From the NCBI GenBank assembly GCA_937982665.1, contig CALJLD010000285.1:1-13683 (forward strand): a stretch of 13,683 nt of DNA. Reading direction: 5' to 3'. The notes below the pieces were generated by a model that saw nothing but the letters and a program-made list of their open reading frames with translations, made no database searches and was not told where the DNA came from. Positions 1 through 6,671 of this stretch are shown here, one piece after another (within the stretch, counting starts at the first letter, position 1; every line of letters begins with the position of its first letter). The stretch is from an uncultured Planctomycetales bacterium. Lineage in GTDB: Bacteria > Planctomycetota > Planctomycetia > Pirellulales > S012-138. The translations under genes were made by a program, and so were the position numbers.

Positions 1-148
1 GCTGATGCGATTGGCATTCCGTTTTCCGGGCTGCTTCGCGCGCGGACTGCACAGCCGGAGCCGTCAGCGCTAAGAGCAGGGCCATGATCGTGATTGTGAG
101 CAGTAATTCAACGAGCGTGAAACCTGCCCGGTTGCTGGTAGTCGGCAT
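1..148 (-). CDS. Type II pseudopilin-like protein, DUF1559 type (N-terminus only)
   Basis: This is the first 49 codons of a gene that continues beyond base 1. The translation begins MPTTSNRAGFTLVELLLTIT. It has the class III prepilin signal: a short basic leader, cleavage after Gly9, Phe at mature position 1 and Glu at mature position 5. A hydrophobic helix follows, then APAVQSAREAARKTECQ, which resembles the PAVQxAREAARRxxC segment of planctomycete DUF1559 proteins. The ATG at 148 has GAGGG about seven bases upstream. The product would be inserted in the cytoplasmic membrane and processed by a prepilin peptidase; DUF1559 proteins are highly paralogous in planctomycetes and mostly lack an assigned role. 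It begins 47 bases after the kinase stop on the same strand, so co-transcription is possible. The family call is firm for the N-terminus; the rest of the protein is not visible. Confidence 0.85.
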   Translation of the reverse strand, partial: MPTTSNRAGFTLVELLLTITIMALLLALTAPAVQSAREAARKTECQSHQ

Positions 149-195
149 CTCTTTCCCTCTTTGCTGAGAATCGCCTCGGCTTGAATATTTAACTG

Positions 196-2217
196 TTAGT
201 TCTTCTCTTGATCTGAATCGGAATCGGCAACGTCGCCAAACTCGGGCCGGGATCGAAGGAATTCAAAATCGGGCTCACTGCGCACCGCGACCAAGAACCC
301 AGCGGCCGCGGTGGTCATTGTGTTGGCAACAATTCCCAGTTCTTGCTTGCGCTCTTCCGCAGCCCGCTCCTGCCGATCGATCTCGACCAGCTTGTTGATG
401 AAGTTGATTCCCTGGAGTGCGTACCCGTGAGCCAGTTCTGGCTTGTCCTTAGCTTCCTGCGCACAAAGTGCACAGGCCCGTGCCAGGTCAAACAGCCATT
501 CTTCGGACGTTAATGTTTCAGGCTGGGCAAGTGCGATAACTTCGGCAAAAGCCGTTTCGTGATCGCCAAAGCGGGCTAATGAAATTGCTCTTTGGCGGCG
601 ATAAACATGGCTGTGCGCCGTGGGGTACCCGCGTTCATCGAGTGAGTTTGCGATCAGGGTGTCGTAATAGGCTTGAATGGAGTTCAGCAGTTCGTCGTAT
701 TCGGACGTTTCCTTGTTGGGACTCCCGCTCTGCTGCGCGACGTACGACTCAACGAGCATCAGCAGCAACGCCGTTTCTCGCTGCGAGTTTTGATTGCGCT
801 CCAAGATTTCGCTGATTCGTTGAGAAGAACGTTGCCAATTTCCCGCATTCCTATTCGCTATGGTTGCGGCCTCTTGAGCACTTCTTTCACCCTCAATTGC
901 CCGAAGCATCTGCCACGTCGTCGTGCCAATTCCCAACAGTAGCGATGCTGCTACCGCAGCCGTGCCAATGGACAAGCCCCGGTTGCGCTGAATGAACTTC
1001 CTGAAGCGATATGCCTGTGAAGGCGACCGCGCCAGGACGGGCTCATCGGAAAGATACCGATGAATATCTTCCGCTAGTCCGCTGCATGTGGCGTAGCGGC
1101 GGTTGCGGTCCTTGTCCAAGGACTTCATCACAATCCAGTCCAGGTCGCCGCGGATTAGCGTGCCAATCTTGCCTGGCGTTGTTCGACGGCTGTCTGCGAT
1201 TGTTGGCAACGTGCCGCTGGTACTGATTCGCTTGCTGGGAATCGGCGGGTCTTCGTGCCGAATGATCCGCAACAACTCTTCCCACGCAGCCAGGCGAAGC
1301 CGCTCTTTGTCGTGTGGCGTGCTGCCGGTCAGTAATTCGTAAAGCAACACCCCCAGCGAATAGATATCGCTGCGCGTATCGACATCTAACTCATTGACCT
1401 GGGCTTGCTCCGGACTCATGTATTCCAGCGTGCCGATCACCTGGCCCATCTGCGTGAACAGCGTCTTCTCGGTCAGCGGCTGATGCAGGGCCTTGGCGAC
1501 TCCAAAGTCAATCACCTTGGGCACGGCTTGTTCGTCGTACTCGGCCACCAAGATGTTGGACGGCTTGAGATCCCGGTGCACGATCCCTTTCTGATGAGCA
1601 TGTTGCACCGCATGACAAACCGGAACGAACAACTCAAGCCGCTGACGCAGCGAGAGCTTGTGCTCATCGCAATACTTTGTGATGGGCGTCCCTTTGACCA
1701 ACTCCATCACGAAATAGGGCCGTCCGGTCTCTGTAGTCCCGGCATCCAAAGCCCGAGCGATGTTTGGATGGTCCATCAAGGTCAGCGCTTGCCGCTCAGC
1801 TTCGAAGCGAGCCAACACCGCCTTGCTGTCCATGCCTGGCTTGACGATCTTGAGCGCGACGCGGCGTTTGACTGGCGTCGTTTGCTCGGCCATGAAGACC
1901 ACGCCCATCCCGCCTTCGCCAATTTGCTGCAGCAGTTTGTAGGGCCCAATGGTCTCACCGGGGCGTTCCTGAACGGCATCTTCCGTCGCAGCGAGTTGGT
2001 CGTGGAGGGAGAAGTCTTGTGTAATTCCCTCTGCGATTTCTGAATAGATTTTGGGAGCACGCTCCATGAAATCGTCGTCATTCGTGGCGATGTCGAGAAG
2101 TTCTTCGATTCGGCTCTTGAGTTGGGAATCCTGCTTACATACCGCGGACAGAAATGCGGCGCGTGCATCAGGATCTGGGATTTCCAATGCGGCGGAGAAT
2201 ATGTCCAGTTCATTCAT
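196..2217 (-). CDS. Membrane-anchored Hanks-type Ser/Thr protein kinase
   Basis: A 673-residue protein. Residues 1-90 are an N-terminal region of the FLxxxCxxDxxLxxxIExLL kind, common in planctomycete kinases paired with ECF sigma factors. The kinase domain spans about 93-390: glycine loop GEGGMGVV at 100-107, VALK with Lys123, Glu139 or Glu141 as the helix C acid, HRDLKPSN at 214-221, DFG at 237-239 and SPE at 268-270. All catalytic residues are present, so it should be active. Residues 415-437 form one hydrophobic segment, placing the kinase domain in the cytoplasm. Residues 440-673 are mostly helical and vaguely TPR-like, and would lie outside the membrane; a ligand or partner role there is inference. 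The ATG at 2217 has AGGAG six to seven bases upstream. The gene follows the ECF sigma gene by 99 bases on the same strand, an arrangement frequent in planctomycetes, and suggests the kinase acts on or with that sigma factor. Confidence 0.93.
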   Translation of the reverse strand: MNELDIFSAALEIPDPDARAAFLSAVCKQDSQLKSRIEELLDIATNDDDFMERAPKIYSEIAEGITQDFSLHDQLAATEDAVQERPGETIGPYKLLQQIGEGGMGVVFMAEQTTPVKRRVALKIVKPGMDSKAVLARFEAERQALTLMDHPNIARALDAGTTETGRPYFVMELVKGTPITKYCDEHKLSLRQRLELFVPVCHAVQHAHQKGIVHRDLKPSNILVAEYDEQAVPKVIDFGVAKALHQPLTEKTLFTQMGQVIGTLEYMSPEQAQVNELDVDTRSDIYSLGVLLYELLTGSTPHDKERLRLAAWEELLRIIRHEDPPIPSKRISTSGTLPTIADSRRTTPGKIGTLIRGDLDWIVMKSLDKDRNRRYATCSGLAEDIHRYLSDEPVLARSPSQAYRFRKFIQRNRGLSIGTAAVAASLLLGIGTTTWQMLRAIEGERSAQEAATIANRNAGNWQRSSQRISEILERNQNSQRETALLLMLVESYVAQQSGSPNKETSEYDELLNSIQAYYDTLIANSLDERGYPTAHSHVYRRQRAISLARFGDHETAFAEVIALAQPETLTSEEWLFDLARACALCAQEAKDKPELAHGYALQGINFINKLVEIDRQERAAEERKQELGIVANTMTTAAAGFLVAVRSEPDFEFLRSRPEFGDVADSDSDQEKN

Positions 2218-2316
2218 AAATCGCTCCTCGCTCGCGGTTTCCTACCCCGTAGTGCGAGATCCTCTCGAAAAACATGCCAACAATTTTTCCGTAGGCCAGA
2301 AAAAGTCGAAGCGGCT

Positions 2317-2883
2317 TCAATCCGCTGACTCCTTACCGATCTCTCGCTTGAGCCAGGCCTTGGCGTAAGCCCAATTGCGGTGTGCAGTTCGGACCGAGAT
2401 TTCGAGCGCCGCAGCGCATTCCTCAAGCGTCAGTCCACCGAAGAACTTCAACTCAACGAGCTTGGCCACTGCAGCGTTTTGCGCACTGAGCTTGGCGAGG
2501 GCTTCGTCGATTTCGAAAATCGAGTCGGGTTTTTCGGAATCGCAGAACAGATCAGGGTCTGCATCGACCTGTCGGTGGCTGCCCCCTTTTTTGAGAGTGG
2601 CTTTGTGCCGAGCCTGCTCGACAAGGATTCGCCGCATCGCTTCGGCCGCCGCCGCAAAGAAGTGGCCGCGGCCATAGAATGACTGTGCTTTATTCACGTC
2701 GACAAGGCGAAGGTAAGCCTCGTGGACAAGCGCAGTTGCATCCAAGGTTTGCCCGGATTTCTCGCGCCTTAGTCGCGTTGCGGCCAGTCGTCGGAGTTCT
2801 TCATAAACCAAAGGCAATAGTCGTTCCGCGGCGGCCGCGTCACCCTGCTCGATCTGCGAGAGTATTCTTGTTGCGTCGCCCAT
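2317..2883 (-). CDS. ECF-type RNA polymerase sigma factor (TIGR02999-like)
   Basis: A 188-residue protein from the ATG at 2883. Residues about 15-95 correspond to sigma region 2 (LLPLVYEELRRLAATRLRRE, then QTLDATALVHEAYLRLVD, a hallmark of this sub-family). Residues about 125-185 are region 4, with the helix-turn-helix GGLTLEECAAALEISVRTAH. There is no region 3, as expected for ECF factors. An in-frame ATG at 2961 would add 26 residues. I prefer 2883 because family members start with a short M-x-x-x-TRIL sequence and are about 185-190 residues long; neither start has a good Shine-Dalgarno sequence. No anti-sigma gene is adjacent. The neighbours are Hanks-type kinases, which fits the planctomycete ECF groups thought to be controlled by phosphorylation. 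Target promoters cannot be read from this window. Confidence 0.92.
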   Translation of the reverse strand: MGDATRILSQIEQGDAAAAERLLPLVYEELRRLAATRLRREKSGQTLDATALVHEAYLRLVDVNKAQSFYGRGHFFAAAAEAMRRILVEQARHKATLKKGGSHRQVDADPDLFCDSEKPDSIFEIDEALAKLSAQNAAVAKLVELKFFGGLTLEECAAALEISVRTAHRNWAYAKAWLKREIGKESAD

Positions 2884-3314
2884 GAATTGGCATGCTTGGA
2901 GGGTCGGTTCTTTTGCAAGACCTGGTTGCGCCCTCCAGTGCGAAATCCCAACTTCTGGCATGCCAACAAATTCCCAAAATCATCGATTTCATCGGTAGAC
3001 AAGACGCAAGCCAAGAGATCAATGCTCAGCTGGCGTAACGCCGTCTCTGCGCACGGACAAAGCACAATCTGGCAGCGGAATCGCGCATACCGATAGCGCT
3101 GCCTCGGCCATCAGCCACGGCCGAGACTAGGGCCAACACCGCGCCCGTTGGTTTATTGCGAGAGCGCCACAGAGAAATGGTTGGCTCGCCGGGAAAATGT
3201 GCGCGAACGGCAACCCGGGCAGATTAGGAGCTTGCGAAAGGAAATAACTGCCGGTTACAGCCGGTGTTTTGGCAATCTCAACGGCGCCTGGGCCATCGTA
3301 AGCAGACCTTTCGT
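2884..3314. other. Intergenic region upstream of the ECF sigma gene
   Basis: About 430 bases between the zinc-ribbon gene and the sigma gene (353 if the longer sigma start is used). It holds a 7-bp stem CTCGGCC/GGCCGAG with a 9-base loop at 3103-3125, not followed by a T run on either strand, and a 9-bp inverted repeat at 2887-2895 and 2958-2966 that flanks the sigma leader. No tRNA, convincing promoter hexamers or convincing short gene was seen. The sigma promoter presumably lies here on the minus strand. Confidence 0.6.
3103..3125. repeat. GC-rich stem-loop in the intergenic region
   Basis: Perfect 7-bp inverted repeat CTCGGCC / GGCCGAG around the 9-base loop ATCAGCCAC. It lies about 190 bases beyond the stop of the minus-strand zinc-ribbon gene. 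It lacks a U tract in that direction (CAGCGCT follows), so it is not a standard intrinsic terminator. It may be a transcript 3' end structure or chance. Confidence 0.4.
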
Positions 3315-3596
3315 TTACTCCTCGCGATGCCAGTCATGTCCGCACCAAAGGCATTGCCGAGCCTGGGGCGTGGCCACAATTCGCTCACATACCGAACAGC
3401 GATTGACGAAAACCTGATCGCCATATTCCGCCAAGACGCGCTCTCGCACGCGCTTGCGAAATGCATCCGGCCCATCACGCAACGCTTCGCGGATTCTTGG
3501 GTCGCTGTCCGGACCCCAGCGGCGTAGCAGCATTTCTGCCAGTTTGCCGCTAGCTGCCGCGGCTTTTTGTTCGGCGATCAATGACTTGTTTGTCAT
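3315..3596 (-). CDS. Small zinc-ribbon protein of unknown function
   Basis: A 93-residue hypothetical protein. Residues 1-60 are helical and charged (KSLIAEQKAAAASGKLAEML, then RIREALRDGPDAFRKRVRER). The C-terminus carries one compact zinc ribbon, with Cys67-x-x-Cys70 and Cys82-x-x-Cys85 followed by His87 and His90 (QCLWCGHDWH). I do not recognise a named function. The ATG at 3596 has GGAG three to six bases upstream. The reading frame stays open to a TTG at 3635. The start overlaps the stop of the upstream 33-codon ORF by ATGA, which indicates translational coupling or a broken longer gene: the joined protein would be about 126 residues. The CxWC knuckle resembles the four ribbons of the kinase encoded upstream on the same strand, which suggests a shared zinc-dependent role; that is inference. 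Confidence 0.8.
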   Translation of the reverse strand: MTNKSLIAEQKAAAASGKLAEMLLRRWGPDSDPRIREALRDGPDAFRKRVRERVLAEYGDQVFVNRCSVCERIVATPQARQCLWCGHDWHREE

Positions 3597-3694
3597 TTCT
3601 CCACGCCGGTCATCAATTGATAGTAATTGTTCCAAACGTAGTTGGTCAGGGCGAGATCGTCATCGTATTCGTTGTCGGATCCGGCCATTGGCAT
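3593..3694 (-). CDS. Overlapping 33-codon ORF upstream of the zinc-ribbon gene
   Basis: Starts at the ATG at 3694 and encodes 33 residues: an acidic N-terminus (GSDNEYDDDLAL) followed by an aromatic stretch TNYVWNNYYQLMT and ending GVEK. A second ATG two codons in is an alternative start. Its TGA overlaps the ATG of the zinc-ribbon gene (ATGA at 3593-3596). The composition, with Trp and four Tyr in a patterned amphipathic segment, looks like protein rather than noise. Two readings are possible: a real small protein translationally coupled to its neighbour, or the true N-terminus of the zinc-ribbon protein cut off by a single-base frameshift near the GAGAAATGA sequence. In the second case a -1 shift after AAA gives a continuous helix-like sequence. 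I lean slightly to the frameshift or split-gene reading. Bases 3695-3960 upstream, up to the kinase stop, contain nothing I can assign. Confidence 0.6.
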   Translation of the reverse strand: MPMAGSDNEYDDDLALTNYVWNNYYQLMTGVEK

Positions 3695-3960
3695 CCCGCA
3701 TGTCTTAAACTGGCGACGGCCACAATATCGTATCTACAGCGCCGCATTAGCGGCCAATCGCGAATAAATGGCTGCAGGTACCGGAGGGAACTCGGTCACA
3801 AGTCCCACATTCACACGAATCGCACGTTCACCAAACACGCATTCCAAAACAACCGTTTTTTGACAAACCCAGCTCATAGATGGCTGGCGCGACAGTTGCG
3901 AGCCCCGATGGATTACGGCCGGGAACGAGAACGCCAATTCGCAGGGTCTTTGCGCAAACG

Positions 3961-5340
3961 TCAGACCGCTTTGGCGCACCAAGGGCAATGGCTCCAATAC
4001 TCGCTTACGATTCCCCAGCCGCAGCTGCCGCATTTGTTTTTGCTGCTTGGGATTTGCCACTTGCGACGGACCTTGCGACGGCACCAGGGGCAGTACCGCA
4101 TCCATGGCATCAACTCATGGCGCTCGCAAGCGGAGTTATCGCAGCGGGCGCAATATCGAGAGTCGCTGATCTCCCGCTGGGTTGAAGGTTCGTAACCTGG
4201 CCCAAAGCACCAGGCACAGTAGCTCCAATCCGCTTTCATGCCTCGGTGGCATCGTGTGCATTGGTGCGTAAACCGTGTATCGCCTTCGTGCTTATGACGA
4301 GACTTACCGCACCAAGGACAAGCAATCATTGTCTCGCTGATGGGGCCTGCGCATGATGAGCATTCGTGGCGAGTTTCCAGAACCTTGCCAAATCCTCGCT
4401 GAAACTGCCGGCGGCGGATCGACTGCCAGTCGCTCTTACGGCTCGAAGACTTCTTCGCGCGACCCGATGCTTGTGCGTTCTTACCTTGAGCGTGGCGGAG
4501 TGCTTTCGGCTTGATTCGTTGAAAGGCCGTCAGCATGCGGCCCGCGTCACGAAAGCGCTTGCGAGGATCAACGTCCAACGCTTTCTTTAGAAATGCGATG
4601 AGGTCCGGATGAGCTCGCCGTCGCAAGCGGTCCGCACCCGGTAGCGGCCAATGGAAGGGCCATTCCGGCAATTCGCCGGTCAACATCCGATAGATGATCA
4701 GCCCCAGCGAGAACACATCTGAACGGAACGATGGCTTGCCCATTGCCTGTTCTGGCGCCATGTAACCCAATGTTCCGGAACCAGAAGCTCGAACCGTGTG
4801 CTGGGCAACCTTAGCTATGCCGAAGTCCGTCAATCTCAGGCAATTATCCGGAAACAAGATCATGTTTTCCGGTTTGAGGTCGCAATGGATAATCTTCCGC
4901 TCATGGGCAAACGCGACCGCTTCCAGGATCTGCTCGGTCAAGTCAAAGACCAACGGAATCGAGATTCGCTTGCTCAAGCGCTCGTCCAGCGATTGGCTTC
5001 CCAGCGGAAATGCGATCACCAGCCGTCCGTTAATGAATGACGCATCCTTCAACGGCAAGATATGCGGATGGTCCAATTGCGCCGCCATCCGGGCTTCACG
5101 TCTGAAGAAATCCAACGATTCCTTATCTACGTACCGCGGGTGTGGAATCTTGAGCGCCACACGGATGCCTTCCACCGTGTCCATGGCTTTGTAGACATGG
5201 GCAAAACCGCCTTCGGCCAGGCGTCGCTCAATCTTGTACTTCCCCAACAATTGCCGCGGCTTTAGCGGCGCAGCTCCGCCAGCATTCATTGCATGGCGTT
5301 TGACCACGGAACTGCGAGGTTGGCCAGGCTGTGGAGACAT
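3961..5340 (-). CDS. Hanks-type Ser/Thr protein kinase with four C-terminal zinc ribbons
   Basis: A 459-residue soluble protein with no transmembrane segment. The kinase domain spans about 34-275: glycine loop AEGGFAHV at 42-49, VALK with Lys64, Glu82, HCDLKPEN at 152-159, DFG at 172-174 and APE at 195-197. The catalytic loop has Cys153 where most kinases have Arg, so it is a non-RD kinase that may not need activation-loop phosphorylation. A basic Ser/Lys linker (about 280-315) leads to four tandem CxxC-CxxC ribbons: Cys327/330 with 341/344, 361/364 with 375/378, 397/400 with 417/420, and 437/440 with 452/455. The second knuckle of each is CPWC or CAWC. Such ribbons usually bind nucleic acid or protein; here the target is unknown. 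The ATG at 5340 has AAGGG four bases upstream. The gene heads the minus-strand signalling block and is divergent from prpB. Confidence 0.92.
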   Translation of the reverse strand: MSPQPGQPRSSVVKRHAMNAGGAAPLKPRQLLGKYKIERRLAEGGFAHVYKAMDTVEGIRVALKIPHPRYVDKESLDFFRREARMAAQLDHPHILPLKDASFINGRLVIAFPLGSQSLDERLSKRISIPLVFDLTEQILEAVAFAHERKIIHCDLKPENMILFPDNCLRLTDFGIAKVAQHTVRASGSGTLGYMAPEQAMGKPSFRSDVFSLGLIIYRMLTGELPEWPFHWPLPGADRLRRRAHPDLIAFLKKALDVDPRKRFRDAGRMLTAFQRIKPKALRHAQGKNAQASGRAKKSSSRKSDWQSIRRRQFQRGFGKVLETRHECSSCAGPISETMIACPWCGKSRHKHEGDTRFTHQCTRCHRGMKADWSYCAWCFGPGYEPSTQREISDSRYCARCDNSACERHELMPWMRYCPWCRRKVRRKWQIPSSKNKCGSCGWGIVSEYWSHCPWCAKAV

Positions 5341-5360
5341 AAACCCTTATGAAGCCGTCA

Positions 5361-5374
5361 GGCGAGTACTCGCC
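5361..5374. repeat. 14-bp perfect palindrome upstream of the zinc-ribbon kinase
   Basis: GGCGAGTACTCGCC is its own reverse complement. Flanking GTC and GAC extend the symmetry to 5357-5378 with one mismatched pair. It lies only 21 bases from the kinase start codon, where a dimeric repressor could act. It could equally form a short hairpin in the kinase mRNA leader. Confidence 0.6.
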
Positions 5375-5485
5375 CGACTGCCTTGTTTTTGAGGTTCGGA
5401 CCGAAGAGCCGAACAGCGCTGCGGAGAAAAGAGGACGTCCGATGAATTTCTATCGTCGTGTTGGCAGCGCGACAACAGGACGATT

Positions 5486-5522
5486 GTTCGGAATCGCCAA
5501 AAACCTTTTGGCGATTCCGAAC
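5486..5522. repeat. Perfect 17-bp inverted repeat with 3-base loop
   Basis: The arm GTTCGGAATCGCCAAAA is followed by ACC and then its exact reverse complement. Neither strand has a T run directly after the stem, and the element is upstream of both flanking genes, so it is not a standard terminator. Options are a dispersed palindromic repeat of the REP/MITE kind, a transcription barrier between divergent genes, or an RNA structure. Confidence 0.8.
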
Positions 5523-5576
5523 TGGGCCGCAAGCGTTTCGGCAACTGTTCGCGCGTCAACGGCATTCTCCCCTTGC

Positions 5577-5605
5577 TTGCGAGCCGTACCTTTCACTCCT
5601 ATATT
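5577..5605 (+). promoter_or_regulatory. Candidate housekeeping promoter for prpB
   Basis: TTGCGA at 5577-5582 (4 of 6 to the -35 consensus), a 17-base spacer, then TATATT at 5600-5605 (5 of 6 to the -10 consensus). Predicted transcription would start near 5612, giving a leader of about 64 bases before the GTG start of prpB. Confidence 0.5.
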
Positions 5606-5675
5606 CGGCCAGAGGACTGCGCTCGAAATCAGTGCAAGGTCTGGTGATTGTTCGTCGAAGATTTCGGAGTCAAAC

Positions 5676-6560
5676 GTGCCAAAATCCCCAGGAAAAAAAC
5701 TCCGCGAAGCCGCTTCTGCTGGCACCCTGCAAGTGCCCGGAGCATTCAATGCTTTGGCCGCGCGTTTAATTGAGCGAAGCGGCTTTTCGGCTACCTATTT
5801 GTCTGGCGCGGCGTTTTCCGCTGGCGTGTTTGCGCTGCCGGATATTGGACTGTTCACGCTAACGGAGTTGGTCTCACACACTCGCTGTATCACTGCCGCG
5901 GTGGACATTCCGCTGATCGTTGACGCGGACACCGGTTTTGGCGAGGCGCTCAACCTGGAGAGAACGGTCCGCGAGTTGGAAAACGCAGGCGCAGGCGCGA
6001 TCCAACTCGAAGACCAAATCATGCCGAAGCGCTGTGGGCACCTTTCCGGCAAAACGTTGGTTAGCTGCGAGGAAATGTGTGCGAAGATCCGCGCCGCCGC
6101 GAGTGTTCGGCAGGATCGCGACCTGGTCATTCTGGCACGAACCGATGCCCGAGGTGTCCACGACATGGACGACGCTGTTTCGCGGGCACGCGCCTACGTA
6201 GAAGCGGGTGCGGATTGGATCTTCCCCGAGGCGCTCCAGAGTCTCGATGAATTTGCCAGCTTCTCGGAATCGGTAGATGCCCCCCTGGTCGCCAATATGA
6301 CCGAGTTTGGTAAGTCACCGTTGCTGCATTTCCACGACTTGTCGGAGATGAAATATGCCGCTGTTCTGTACCCGGTCACTCTGCTTCGCCTGGCGATGAA
6401 GCAAGCACAACATGGGCTTGAGGTCATAAAGGCAACCGGCTCGCAGGAGTCGCTTTTGGACGCCATGCAATCGCGACAAGAGCTTTATGACTTGCTTGAC
6501 TATTCCGGTTTTGAAGAGCGCGATCGCGCCCACTTTCAAGCGTCGCAAACGAGCGACTGA
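5676..6560 (+). CDS. prpB: Methylisocitrate lyase (isocitrate lyase/PEP mutase superfamily)
   Basis: A 294-residue protein of normal PrpB length. It would cleave 2-methylisocitrate to pyruvate and succinate, the last step of the methylcitrate cycle for propionyl-CoA, in the cytoplasm. Visible family motifs are PGAFNALAARLIERSGF near the N-terminus, the metal-binding DADTGFG at 83-89, the catalytic-loop KRCGH at 118-122 with Cys120, and LARTDARG at 153-160. The start is the GTG at 5676, with GGAG at 5666-5669 six bases upstream; the frame stays open 109 codons further but without PrpB-like sequence. The gene is followed after 111 bases by a citrate/methylcitrate synthase, as expected for a propionate operon. 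Related lyases (2,3-dimethylmalate lyase, oxaloacetate hydrolase, carboxyPEP mutase) are alternatives, but KRCGH and the neighbour favour PrpB. Confidence 0.9.
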   Translation: MPKSPGKKLREAASAGTLQVPGAFNALAARLIERSGFSATYLSGAAFSAGVFALPDIGLFTLTELVSHTRCITAAVDIPLIVDADTGFGEALNLERTVRELENAGAGAIQLEDQIMPKRCGHLSGKTLVSCEEMCAKIRAAASVRQDRDLVILARTDARGVHDMDDAVSRARAYVEAGADWIFPEALQSLDEFASFSESVDAPLVANMTEFGKSPLLHFHDLSEMKYAAVLYPVTLLRLAMKQAQHGLEVIKATGSQESLLDAMQSRQELYDLLDYSGFEERDRAHFQASQTSD

Positions 6561-6623
6561 ACTTAATCTTACCGGGAATTTACATTCGAGCCCCAGGGCG
6601 TTAGAACACCCACAGGCATATCG

Positions 6624-6643
6624 CGATTGTTGCGCACCAATCG
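6624..6643. promoter_or_regulatory. Operator-like imperfect palindrome between prpB and prpC
   Basis: The halves CGATTGTTGC and GCACCAATCG are reverse complements except for one mismatched pair, so 18 of 20 bases are symmetric. It lies 28 bases before the prpC start codon. It could be a regulator site or a small mRNA hairpin between the two genes. No regulator gene is adjacent, so this is tentative. Confidence 0.35.
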
Positions 6644-6671
6644 GCAGAACACAAAATACGCAGAGATTCCC

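Larger units (their letters stand above)
5341..5675. other. Divergent intergenic region between the zinc-ribbon kinase and prpB
   Basis: 335 bases. From left to right it holds a 14-bp perfect palindrome (5361-5374), a 6-bp inverted repeat GTTCGG/CCGAAC (5394-5414), a perfect 17-bp inverted repeat with a 3-base loop (5486-5522), a promoter candidate (5577-5605) and the prpB ribosome binding site GGAG (5666-5669). The prpB frame is open across the whole spacer from 5349, but the translation there does not resemble any PrpB and passes through the palindromes, so I treat it as non-coding. Confidence 0.65.

Noticed and set aside
1405..2043. Plus-strand 212-codon ORF opposite the membrane kinase
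   Set aside because: It is antisense to the conserved kinase catalytic core, whose motifs fix the coding strand; the open frame reflects codon bias.
2769..3065. Minus-strand 98-codon ORF starting with GTG in the sigma leader
   Set aside because: It overlaps the sigma factor gene out of frame by more than 100 bases, has no ribosome binding site and no recognisable domain.
3734..4105. Minus-strand 123-codon ORF across the kinase 3' end
   Set aside because: Most of it is an alternate frame of the zinc-ribbon kinase; the part in the gap (3734-3877) has no family resemblance or ribosome binding site.
3581..4195. Plus-strand 204-codon ORF
   Set aside because: It runs antisense to the zinc-ribbon kinase tail and the small ORF, with a low-complexity translation and no recognised domain.
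5486..5522. Reading the 17-bp inverted repeat as a rho-independent terminator
   Set aside because: No T run follows the stem on either strand, and it lies upstream of both flanking genes.
5349..5675. In-frame open extension of prpB by 109 codons
   Set aside because: The extension has no PrpB-like sequence, crosses two palindromes and a promoter candidate, and the GTG at 5676 has a well-placed GGAG.
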